Positions 57,255 through 64,000 of a stretch of 64,000 bases of DNA are shown one piece after another. The stretch is from Pontivivens insulae. GTDB taxonomy: Bacteria; Pseudomonadota; Alphaproteobacteria; Rhodobacterales; Rhodobacteraceae. The notes below the pieces were generated by a model that was not told the origin of the DNA, did not search any database, and saw only the letters and a list, made by a program, of their open reading frames with translations. A program made the position numbers and the translations under genes. The first letter of the stretch is position 1; every line of letters begins with the position of its first letter. The stretch is from NCBI RefSeq assembly GCF_900302495.1, contig NZ_OMKW01000001.1:558001-622000 (forward strand), given 5' to 3'.

Positions 57255-57410
57255 GCTCAACAGCGTGACGCTGATTGGCATATCGCGCCAACGCCGATCC
57301 GCCGATCTTGCGCTGCTACCTGCCAGACCGGCGCGTTCGGGCACAAGTTCTGGGATGACGATCCTGCGGGCGGGCGATAGCTTTGCACGGAGTGAGCAAA
57401 GGGGGCTGTG

Positions 57411-58229
57411 ATGGCTGGGAAATATTATGCGCCCCATGGCGGGCATCCGGGGCAAGACCAGCTTCTGACCGACCGTGCGGTGTTTACCGAGGCTTATGCC
57501 GTGCTGCCGCGTGGGACGATGCGCGACATCGTCACCAGCTATCTTCCGTTTTGGGAGGACACGCGCCTTTGGGTGATCGCACGACCGCTGAGCGGTTTTG
57601 CCGAGACCTTCTCCCAATACATTATGGAGGTTGGCTCTGGCGGCGGATCGGACAGACCCGAAGATGATCCGCGCGCGCAGGCCGTTCTGTTCGTTGTGGA
57701 GGGCGAGGCGTCACTGACCATCGCGGGCGAGACCCATCTGTTGGGCGAGGGCGGCTATGCCTACCTTCCACCCGGTGCGGATTGGACCTTGCGCAACAGG
57801 TCCGACGGCATGTTGCGCTTTCATTGGGTGCGCAAGGCGTATCAGGCCGTGGAGGGCCTCGATGTGCCGGATGTCATCATCGCGAATGAGCGGGATGTAG
57901 CGCCGAACGTCATGCCGGGGACGGACGGGAAGTGGGCGACCACGCGCTTTGTCGACCCCGCGGACCTGCGCCACGACATGCACGTCAACATCGTGACGTT
58001 CGAGCCGGGGGCGGTGATCCCGTTTCTGGAAACCCATGTGATGGAACACGGGCTCTATGTGCTGGAGGGCAAGGCAGTTTACCGGCTCAACAACGATTGG
58101 GTTGAGGTGGAGGCGGGCGATTTCATGTGGCTGCGCGCCTTCTGCCCGCAAGCCTGCTATGCGGGCGGACCGGGGCGGTTTCGCTATCTGCTCTACAAGG
58201 ATGTGAACCGGCATATGCCGTTGGGCTGA
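57411..58229 (+). CDS. (S)-ureidoglycine aminohydrolase
   Basis: A 272-residue bicupin enzyme that converts (S)-ureidoglycine to (S)-ureidoglycolate and ammonia in purine degradation. RGTMRDIVTSYLPFWEDTRLWVIARPLSGFAETFSQYIMEV, and the second cupin with FEPGAVIPFLETHVMEHGLYVLEGKAVYRLNNDW, which holds the Mn ligands (Glu, His, His), are diagnostic. ATG 57411 follows a run of five G. Product flows to AllA, encoded at 60064. Confidence 0.9.
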   Translation: MAGKYYAPHGGHPGQDQLLTDRAVFTEAYAVLPRGTMRDIVTSYLPFWEDTRLWVIARPLSGFAETFSQYIMEVGSGGGSDRPEDDPRAQAVLFVVEGEASLTIAGETHLLGEGGYAYLPPGADWTLRNRSDGMLRFHWVRKAYQAVEGLDVPDVIIANERDVAPNVMPGTDGKWATTRFVDPADLRHDMHVNIVTFEPGAVIPFLETHVMEHGLYVLEGKAVYRLNNDWVEVEAGDFMWLRAFCPQACYAGGPGRFRYLLYKDVNRHMPLG

Positions 58230-58369
58230 ACCGCGCAGTCCGGTCGCCGTGGTCTGACAGCGACCTCTTGCCGGGTGTGCCATGTCGTGGGTTGGCATGT
58301 CTGTGGGTCGCGTTGCTGCAAGGCTTACCTTGTTCGTCTCCATCGTGAGGCGAGCAGAAAGGCGGGCGC

Positions 58370-59911
58370 ATGGCTCAGGACGCTTCACGAAAAGAGGGAC
58401 GGCGTGGGCGACGCCGTGACGCGACGGCGGCTCCGACCCGGACGCCGAATTATCGCCAGCTGCGCAATCCGTTTCCGGTCATGTCCGTTTTCTCTGACGA
58501 TGAAGCGGCGAACATGCATGAGACCGCCCTACGCACCTTGGAGGAGTTGGGCTTTCGCGTTCTCTTGCCTGAGGCGCGAACGCTCTATGCGCAGGGCGGG
58601 GCGCGGGTCGAGGACGATATGGTCTATATCGGGCGGGAGATTGTGGAGGCAGCGCTTGCCTCAGCCCCGCGCAGCATCCATTGCCGGGCCGGAGCTGCCC
58701 ATCGCGATACGGTACTGGAGCTTGGCACGCTGAATTTCCAGCCCGGCGCAGGCGCGCCCCACGCCACGGACCTAAATCGCGGGCGCAGGCCCGGTTCGGC
58801 GCGCGACTATCGTGACTACACGCGCATTGCGCAGCACTACGATGTTTTTCAGATGATGTCCCCGTCGGTGGAGCCGCAGGACGTTCCGGTGCATCTGCGC
58901 CACTATTTCACGACGCTGGCACAGATGGAGCTGACGGATAAGTTCCCGTTCATGTTCGCGCGCGGCACGCCACAGGCGCGGGACAATTTCGAGATGTTGC
59001 GTATTGCGCGTGGGCTGTCTGAGGTGGAGTTCGCTGGAGGCGTTCACACCTACACGATCATCAACACGAACAGCCCGCGCACGCTCGATATGCCCATGGC
59101 GCAGGGGCTGATCGATTTTGCCCGTGCGGGGCAGTTGAGCATCATCACTCCGTTCACGCTGATGGGGGCGATGGCGCCGATCACCGTGGCCGGGGCGATC
59201 ACCTTGAGCCATGCGGAATGTCTGGCCGCGATCACGCTGGCGCAGTTGGCAAAGCCCGGTGCGCCGGTCTGCTATGGCACGTTCACCTCGAACGTCGATA
59301 TGAAATCGGGCGCGCCCGCCTTTGGCACGCCGACGCATTTTCAGGCCTCACTGGCCGCGGGGCAAATGGCGCGCATGGTGGGGCTGCCGTGGCGCTCTGC
59401 CGCTGGGTCTGCGGCGAACATCAATGATGTGCAGGCCGCGAACGAGAACCAGATGGGGCTTTGGGGCTGTCTGCTGGGCGGGGCGACGGTGGTGATCCAC
59501 GCGGCGGGGTGGTTGGAAGGCGGATTGACCGTTTCTTATGAGAAGCTGATCACCGATGTGGAAGTGCTCAACATGGTCGCCGAGCTTTGCGCGGGCAACC
59601 GGGCGGGTGCGGATGAGATCGGTTTTGCCAATGCGCTGGCCCATGTGGCGCCGCAGGGGCATTTCTTCTCCGCCCCGCAGACGATGGAGCGGTATTCGAC
59701 GGAGTTCTATGAGCCGGTCGTCCATGATTATGCGAATTTCGGCACGTGGACGGATCGGGGCGCGCTGGATGCAAATCAGCGCGCGACGGGGGTTTGGGAG
59801 CGTATCTTGGCCGATGAGCCGCCATTGATGACACCTGGAGATCGGCTGGAAGAGCTGCGCGCGTTTATCGACAAGCGCACAACGGAGGGTGGGGCACCAC
59901 CGGAAAGTTGA
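58370..59911 (+). CDS. MttB-like (trimethylamine methyltransferase family) protein without pyrrolysine
   Basis: A 513-residue TIM-barrel protein of the MttB/MtgB family, which moves a methyl group from a quaternary or tertiary amine to a corrinoid protein. NPFPVMSVFSDDEAANMHETALRTLEELGFRVL, SPRTLDMPMAQGLIDFARAGQ, PFTLMGAMAPITVAGAI and GAPVCYGTFTSNVDMKSGAPAFGTP are family segments. There is no in-frame amber codon, so it is a non-pyrrolysine member, like glycine-betaine methyltransferases. No cognate corrinoid protein gene is adjacent. Located inside the ureide gene cluster. Confidence 0.85.
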   Translation: MAQDASRKEGRRGRRRDATAAPTRTPNYRQLRNPFPVMSVFSDDEAANMHETALRTLEELGFRVLLPEARTLYAQGGARVEDDMVYIGREIVEAALASAPRSIHCRAGAAHRDTVLELGTLNFQPGAGAPHATDLNRGRRPGSARDYRDYTRIAQHYDVFQMMSPSVEPQDVPVHLRHYFTTLAQMELTDKFPFMFARGTPQARDNFEMLRIARGLSEVEFAGGVHTYTIINTNSPRTLDMPMAQGLIDFARAGQLSIITPFTLMGAMAPITVAGAITLSHAECLAAITLAQLAKPGAPVCYGTFTSNVDMKSGAPAFGTPTHFQASLAAGQMARMVGLPWRSAAGSAANINDVQAANENQMGLWGCLLGGATVVIHAAGWLEGGLTVSYEKLITDVEVLNMVAELCAGNRAGADEIGFANALAHVAPQGHFFSAPQTMERYSTEFYEPVVHDYANFGTWTDRGALDANQRATGVWERILADEPPLMTPGDRLEELRAFIDKRTTEGGAPPES

Positions 59912-59979
59912 TGCAGGCCACTCTACCTTAAAGCATATGGGTTTTCACAAAGCGCCCGCGCGACGGGCACCGTTGCGCC

Positions 59980-60033
59980 GCGCCGTTCCGCCCCCACGGG
60001 GCGGCGCGCTTGCGCCACCCCTCGGAACGGCGC
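59980..60033. repeat. Nested inverted repeat in the convergent gap before allA
   Basis: An 11-pair outer stem GCGCCGTTCCG (59980-59990) and CGGAACGGCGC (60023-60033) encloses smaller stems, including GGCGC-GCTT-GCGCC (60003-60016) and CCCC-CAC-GGGG-like pairs. It may be a bidirectional terminator or a REP-like element. The rest of the 152-base gap shows nothing else. Confidence 0.55.
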
Positions 60034-60063
60034 TCGTGCATCGGAACTAGGTGCGCTTATGCG

Positions 60064-60549
60064 TCAATCCGAAACCGTATAGGGCGTCTCGAACCAATGC
60101 TCTTGCAGGTTCGCGCCATCGCCGATCCGGTCCACAACAGCGAACAGTCCCGGGGCGTGGAGCGGGGTCAGCACGCCATGCCATGTACCGCGGTGGAAGT
60201 TGATGGCCTGCCCCGGTTCCGTGCGAAAGGCGCGGGGCGTGCCGGGTTTGTCGCCCGTATCGGGGGCCACGACGACGAGGAACGGATCGAGGCTCATGGG
60301 CACGAAGGCTTGCGAGCCGTGCGGGTGCCGCTCGACCAGATCAAGGGTCAGGGGCAGGGTGCGCGGCTCCGCCCGGAAGAGGCTGATGCCAGCACGGCCA
60401 TCTGCGAAATCGAGCGTCGCGCGGTCATGGTAGCGCCCGCACATCCCCTGATTGATGATCTTGTCCGGGTCGCCTGCACAGTCGAGCAGGTCCCCGAACG
60501 GGGCGAAGGCCTGTGCTGTTATCGGCTCAATCAGGATAGTCCGGGTCAT
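60064..60549 (-). CDS. allA: Ureidoglycolate lyase
   Basis: A 161-residue enzyme splitting ureidoglycolate into glyoxylate and urea, the last step of ureide degradation. TILIEPITAQAFAPFGDLLD at the N terminus, ISLFRAEPRTLPLTLDLVERHPHGSQAFVPM and FHRGTWHGVLTPL are characteristic. It overlaps the allantoinase fusion gene by four bases. Confidence 0.94.
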   Translation of the reverse strand: MTRTILIEPITAQAFAPFGDLLDCAGDPDKIINQGMCGRYHDRATLDFADGRAGISLFRAEPRTLPLTLDLVERHPHGSQAFVPMSLDPFLVVVAPDTGDKPGTPRAFRTEPGQAINFHRGTWHGVLTPLHAPGLFAVVDRIGDGANLQEHWFETPYTVSD

Positions 60550-61958
60550 GCGCCGAGCTTCTCAAGCAAGCGCAGTTGCGCGATGCGTTCGACCTGTTTG
60601 CACGCCTCTTCAAATTCAATCGGGGTCGGATTGTCGATCCGGCGCTTGAACGCCTCCATGATCGAGGCCTTGGTGTGGTCACGCACGGCAATGATGAAGG
60701 GGAAGCCGTGTTTTTCGACATAGGCACTGTTGAGCGACTGGAAGGTCGCGCGCTCCTCATCTGTAAGCGCGTCTAGCCCGGCGCTCGCCTGTTCGGAGGT
60801 GCTCTCGGCGGTCAGTTGCCTGGCCGCGGCCAGTTTTCCGGCGAGGTCGGGGTGGGCGATCAGGACGCCGTGGCGCTGCTCCTGCGAGGCGGACCGAAAG
60901 ATCCGGGCGAGCGCGTTGTGCACCCCATCGGCGCTGTCGTGATGTGGCCCGAGTTCGAGGACGTGGGCGCCCTCGGCAATCCAAGGGCTATGCTCGAATA
61001 TGCCGCCGAATTCAGCCACGAACGTCTCCCGATCCATTTGCGAGGGGCGGGTGCTACGGACATGCGGGTGGGTCTTGGCCCAATGCTCCGCGATTTGCAG
61101 GCGGGTTGCGAACCAGACGCCTTCGTGGCTTTGGAAGTACTCAATCGCGCGCTTGAGCGCCTGTGCCCGGCCCGGACGGCCCGCGAGTCGGCAATGCAGC
61201 CCGATGGAGAACATTTTCGGCGCGCCCGCCGCTCCCTCGGCATAGAGCATGTCGAAGCTGTCCTTGAGATAGCTTTCGAACTGATCGCCGGTGGTGAAGC
61301 CTGCCTGAATGGCGAAGCGCATGTCATTGCAGTCCATCGTGTAAGGCACGATCAATTGGTCGCGCTCACCGAACTCCATCCAATAGGGCAGATCGTCGGC
61401 ATAGCTGTCGGCGACATAGGCGAATTGCCCGGTTTCGGCGGCCAGTCGCACGGTGTTGTTGGAGCATCGGCCGGTGTACCAGCCGCGCGGCGCCTCGCCG
61501 GTGATTTCGGTGTGCAGGCGGATCGCCTCCGCCATCTGGGCGGCTTCCTCCCCCTCGGACATATCCTTGTGCTCGATCCACTTGAGGCCGTGGGAGGCAA
61601 TCTCCCACCCCGCGGCCTTCATCGCTGCGACCTGTTCGGGGGCACGGGCCAGCGCGGTGGTGACGCCGTAGACGGTTAGCGGCAGGTCGCCCAGCAGGCG
61701 GTGGATGCGCCAGAACCCAGCGCGGGAGCCGTATTCATAGATCGACTCCATGTTCCAGTGCCGCTGACCGGGCCAGGGTTGTGCGCCCGTGATTTCGGAC
61801 AGGAACGCCTCTGAAGCCGGATCGCCGTGGAGGATGTTGTTCTCCCCCCCTTCTTCGTAATTCAGGACGATCTGAATGGCGATTTTGGCATTGCCGGGCC
61901 AGTTGACGGCGGGTGGGGTCTGGCCATGGCCGGTCATGTCACGGGGATAGCGGTTCAC
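60546..61958 (-). CDS. puuE: Fused allantoinase (PuuE) and OHCU decarboxylase
   Basis: A 470-residue bifunctional protein. Residues 1 to about 305 are a PuuE-type polysaccharide-deacetylase-fold allantoinase ([66 protein letters not shown]). Residues about 310-470 are an OHCU decarboxylase (HPDLAGKLA with the catalytic His, [20 protein letters not shown]). It would make (S)-allantoin from OHCU and open it to allantoate. GTG 61958 follows GAGGTG and yields the usual VNRYPRDM start. Divergent from uraH. Confidence 0.93.
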   Translation of the reverse strand: MNRYPRDMTGHGQTPPAVNWPGNAKIAIQIVLNYEEGGENNILHGDPASEAFLSEITGAQPWPGQRHWNMESIYEYGSRAGFWRIHRLLGDLPLTVYGVTTALARAPEQVAAMKAAGWEIASHGLKWIEHKDMSEGEEAAQMAEAIRLHTEITGEAPRGWYTGRCSNNTVRLAAETGQFAYVADSYADDLPYWMEFGERDQLIVPYTMDCNDMRFAIQAGFTTGDQFESYLKDSFDMLYAEGAAGAPKMFSIGLHCRLAGRPGRAQALKRAIEYFQSHEGVWFATRLQIAEHWAKTHPHVRSTRPSQMDRETFVAEFGGIFEHSPWIAEGAHVLELGPHHDSADGVHNALARIFRSASQEQRHGVLIAHPDLAGKLAAARQLTAESTSEQASAGLDALTDEERATFQSLNSAYVEKHGFPFIIAVRDHTKASIMEAFKRRIDNPTPIEFEEACKQVERIAQLRLLEKLGA

Positions 61959-62055
61959 GGGCTGGCACCTCGTTGCGAATTGGATCAGTATCGGGCCTTT
62001 AAGCCAGCCCGTTTCGGTCAACTATAAGCCGGGGCGCGCCGAGGGGGAGGTCAAA

Positions 62056-62409
62056 ATGAGCGGTTTTCTGACGACACATGTGCTGGACACAGCTCGCGGG
62101 TGCCCGGCGGCGGGCATCAAGATCGCGCTCTACCGCGTATCCGGCAACTCGCACCGTAAAATTGCGGAGGCTGTCACCAATGCGGATGGGCGGACAGACA
62201 GCCCCATCCTGCCCGCAGAGTCATTCGAGACCGGCACCTATGAGCTGATCTTCTTTGCCGGGGACTATTTGCGCGAAACGGGTCAGGCAGGGGCCGAGCC
62301 GCTGTTCCTCGACCAAGTTCCGATTCGGTTCGGCATGGCGGAGGATGATCACTATCACGTGCCGCTCCTCCTCTCGCCCTACGGTTATTCGACCTATCGG
62401 GGAAGCTGA
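62056..62409 (+). CDS. uraH: 5-Hydroxyisourate hydrolase (transthyretin-like)
   Basis: A 117-residue enzyme converting 5-hydroxyisourate to [27 protein letters not shown] (catalytic His in the N-terminal TTHVLD) and the C-terminal signature YGYSTYRGS are complete. The start follows GGGGGAGG. Four bases separate it from puuD, with which it is co-transcribed. Confidence 0.96.
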   Translation: MSGFLTTHVLDTARGCPAAGIKIALYRVSGNSHRKIAEAVTNADGRTDSPILPAESFETGTYELIFFAGDYLRETGQAGAEPLFLDQVPIRFGMAEDDHYHVPLLLSPYGYSTYRGS

Positions 62410-62413
62410 GCCG

Positions 62414-63649
62414 ATGTATGACCTTGCCATTCTGTGGGACTGGATCGCGTTTTCGGTGCGCTGGCTGCATGTCATCACGGCGATGGCGTGGATCGGGGCC
62501 TCGTTCTATTTCATTGCGCTCGACCTGATGCTCAAGCCCAATGATGCGCTGCCCGATGGCGCACATGGGGAGGAGTGGGAGGTGCATGGCGGCGGTTTCT
62601 ATCACACCGTCAAATACATGGTCGCGCCCGCGCGGATGCCGGAGCATCTGACCTGGCACAAATGGCAAAGCTATGTGACGTGGCTGTCCGGTGCGGCGCT
62701 GTTGATGATTGTCTATTGGGTGGGCGGGGAGCTTTACCTGATCGACCCCTCGCGGGCGGATCTGGCTTTGTGGCAGGGGATTTTGATCTCCGCCGGATCG
62801 CTGACGGTCGGTTGGCTGGTCTATGACGCGCTGTGCAAGTCAAAGCTGGGGGAGAGCCCGACGACGCTGATGCTGCTCCTGTTCGTGATCCTTGTCGCGA
62901 TGGCATGGGGCTACAATCAGGTGTTCACGGGCCGGGCGGCGCTGCTGCATCTGGGCGCATTCACCGCGACGATCATGACCGGCAACGTGTTTTTCCAGAT
63001 CATGCCGAACCAGCGGATCGTGGTGGCGGACCTGAAAGCGGGGCGCAAGCCCGATGCAAAATATGGGAAGATCGCGAAGCTGCGTTCGACCCATAACAAT
63101 TACCTGACGCTGCCGGTCGTGTTCCTGATGCTGAGCAACCATTACCCGCTGGCCTTTGCCACGGAATATGCGTGGTTGATCGCGAGCCTGATCTTCCTGA
63201 CGGGCGTGACCATCCGGCATTATTTCAACACCATGCACCGAACAGGGGCCGGGCCGAACTGGACCTGGGCAGTGACGGTCTTGCTGATGATCGCGATCGC
63301 TTGGCTTTCGAGCGTGCGTCCGGCGGATGACTATGAGGAAGCCTCGACCCGTGATTTCACGCCTTATGAGGCGCAATTTGCCTCTGCCGCCGGGTTTGAC
63401 GAGGCGTATAATCATGTGATCGGCAACTGTTCGATGTGTCATGCACGCCAGCCCTCGTGGGATGGTATTCGCTGGGCGCCGAAGGGGGTGTTGCTGGAGA
63501 CGGAAACTGATGTCGCCCGCCATGCCGATCAGATCTATCTGCAAGCGGGCGTCAGTCACGCGATGCCGCCGCCAAATGCGATCCAGATGGACAATGCGGC
63601 GCGCGAGGTCATCGTGGCCTGGGTGCGCAATGCCCGCGCGACCAACTGA
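62414..63649 (+). CDS. puuD: Urate hydroxylase PuuD, membrane-bound with a cytochrome c tail
   Basis: A 411-residue inner-membrane urate oxidase that feeds electrons to the respiratory chain rather than to oxygen. The N-terminal part has about eight helices (RWLHVITAMAWIGASFYFIALD, FFQIMPNQRIVVADLKAG, RSTHNNYLTLPVVFLMLSNHYP). The C-terminal domain has a heme c motif C339-S-M-C342-H343 and a candidate axial Met near VSHAMPPPN. ATG 62414 is the normal start. Followed by a perfect nine-pair terminator hairpin that includes its own stop region. Confidence 0.94.
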   Translation: MYDLAILWDWIAFSVRWLHVITAMAWIGASFYFIALDLMLKPNDALPDGAHGEEWEVHGGGFYHTVKYMVAPARMPEHLTWHKWQSYVTWLSGAALLMIVYWVGGELYLIDPSRADLALWQGILISAGSLTVGWLVYDALCKSKLGESPTTLMLLLFVILVAMAWGYNQVFTGRAALLHLGAFTATIMTGNVFFQIMPNQRIVVADLKAGRKPDAKYGKIAKLRSTHNNYLTLPVVFLMLSNHYPLAFATEYAWLIASLIFLTGVTIRHYFNTMHRTGAGPNWTWAVTVLLMIAIAWLSSVRPADDYEEASTRDFTPYEAQFASAAGFDEAYNHVIGNCSMCHARQPSWDGIRWAPKGVLLETETDVARHADQIYLQAGVSHAMPPPNAIQMDNAAREVIVAWVRNARATN

Positions 63650-63664
63650 TCGCGCGGGTTTGTT
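63633..63664 (+). terminator. Terminator overlapping the end of puuD
   Basis: CCCGCGCGA (63633-63641), eight-base loop, TCGCGCGGG (63650-63658), then TTTGTT. The stop codon of puuD lies in the loop. Confidence 0.8.
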
Positions 63665-63667
63665 CGA

Positions 63668-64000
63668 CTAGCCAACGATATTGAAGTCCGGGCCGTAGGG
63701 GTAGCCGGTGATATTCTCGTTGCCGACTTCGGTGATGATCAGGATGTCATGCTCCCGATAGCCGCCTGCGCCCGGCTGACCGTCCGGGATGGTCAGCATG
63801 GGCTCCATAGAGATCACCATGCCCGGTTCCAAAACTGTGTCGATATCCTCTCGCAGCTCCAGCCCGGCCTCACGCCCGTAATAGTGGGACAGAACGCCGA
63901 AGGAGTGGCCATAACCGAAGGTGCGGTATTGCAGCAGGTCACGCTCTGCAAAGAAGGCGTTGAGTTGGGCGGTTACCTCAGCACAGCTGACGCCCGGCTT
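63668..64000 (-). CDS. M24-family metallopeptidase-like protein, N-terminal part cut off by the window edge
   Basis: The last 110 codons of a creatinase/aminopeptidase-P fold protein, ending TGYPYGPDFNIVG. The pita-bread metal site residues are visible: TFGYGHSFGVLSHYYGREAG (metal-ligand His and substrate His region), EPGMVISMEPML (Glu) and ITEVGNE (Glu). It could be an Xaa-Pro peptidase, creatinase, or an amidinohydrolase-like enzyme. The N-terminal domain that would separate these is outside the window. Confidence 0.88.
   Translation of the reverse strand, partial: KPGVSCAEVTAQLNAFFAERDLLQYRTFGYGHSFGVLSHYYGREAGLELREDIDTVLEPGMVISMEPMLTIPDGQPGAGGYREHDILIITEVGNENITGYPYGPDFNIVG

Overview
The window reads as a chromosomal segment of an aerobic alphaproteobacterium of the Rhodobacteraceae (Roseobacter type). 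The evidence is a high-GC, densely packed gene order, a dnaK with an alphaproteobacterial sigma-32-type promoter, an FmdD/UrtA-type urea transporter, an HpsN-type sulfopropanediol locus, a SqdB-like sulfolipid enzyme, two TRAP transporters, an RTX protein ending in a Hint domain, and a PuuD-type urate hydroxylase with a cytochrome c tail. No transposase, phage gene, CRISPR array, tRNA or rRNA was seen, and no gap between genes exceeds 300 bases.

Layout. 1-1281: dnaK, cut by the window edge. 1476-5162: a 1048-residue reductive dehalogenase fused to its own flavin/2Fe-2S reductase, divergent from a MarR regulator. 5253-7618: an autoregulated LacI regulator overlapping xylA. 7693-10857: a taurine/nitrate-type ABC transporter whose permease carries a large insert, divergent from an IclR regulator (11120-11884). 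11962-19577: mostly single genes: two flavin amine oxidases, a lipoprotein with a possible Cys/His/Asp triad, a ChrR-like cupin, a quinone-oxidoreductase-type MDR enzyme, AlkB, a cytosine-deaminase-like enzyme and a SapC-family protein. 19755-26660: a LysR regulator and the urea transporter urtABCDE. 26720-31633: a YihY membrane protein, a DUF4153/DUF4173-type membrane protein, a response regulator and kinase pair, and hydroxypyruvate isomerase. 31634-39159: a LacI-controlled sulfopropanediol (DHPS) operon with a small membrane protein, a TRAP transporter, hpsN and two 2-dehydrogenases. 39143-42382: oxyR and katG. 42542-44835: an anti-sigma and ECF sigma pair divergent from a YceI-cytochrome c fusion. 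44904-46097: a UDP-sulfoquinovose-synthase-like gene. 46235-52826: a fused hydantoinase/oxoprolinase divergent from a second TRAP transporter. 53115-55583: the RTX-Hint protein. 55580-57254: AraC, a small monooxygenase and a methyltransferase. 57411-63649: ureide and urate catabolism (ureidoglycine aminohydrolase, MttB-like methyltransferase, AllA, fused allantoinase/OHCU decarboxylase, UraH, PuuD). 63668-64000: the C-terminal end of an M24 peptidase-like protein.

How the parts fit. Two themes recur. The first is organosulfonates: DHPS uptake and oxidation, a taurine-type importer and a sulfoquinovose enzyme. No desulfonating lyase lies in the window. The second is nitrogen from nucleobases and urea: cytosine deaminase, urea import, and urate to allantoin to ureidoglycolate and then glyoxylate plus urea. 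Xanthine dehydrogenase, allantoate amidohydrolase and urease are not in the window. Hydroxypyruvate isomerase could take up carbon derived from glyoxylate. The most unusual single gene is the self-sufficient reductive dehalogenase. Other points worth following are the permease insert, an 11-bp iteron array after katG, the YceI-cytochrome c fusion beside an ECF sigma factor, and a sensor-poor histidine kinase encoded with a polytopic membrane protein.
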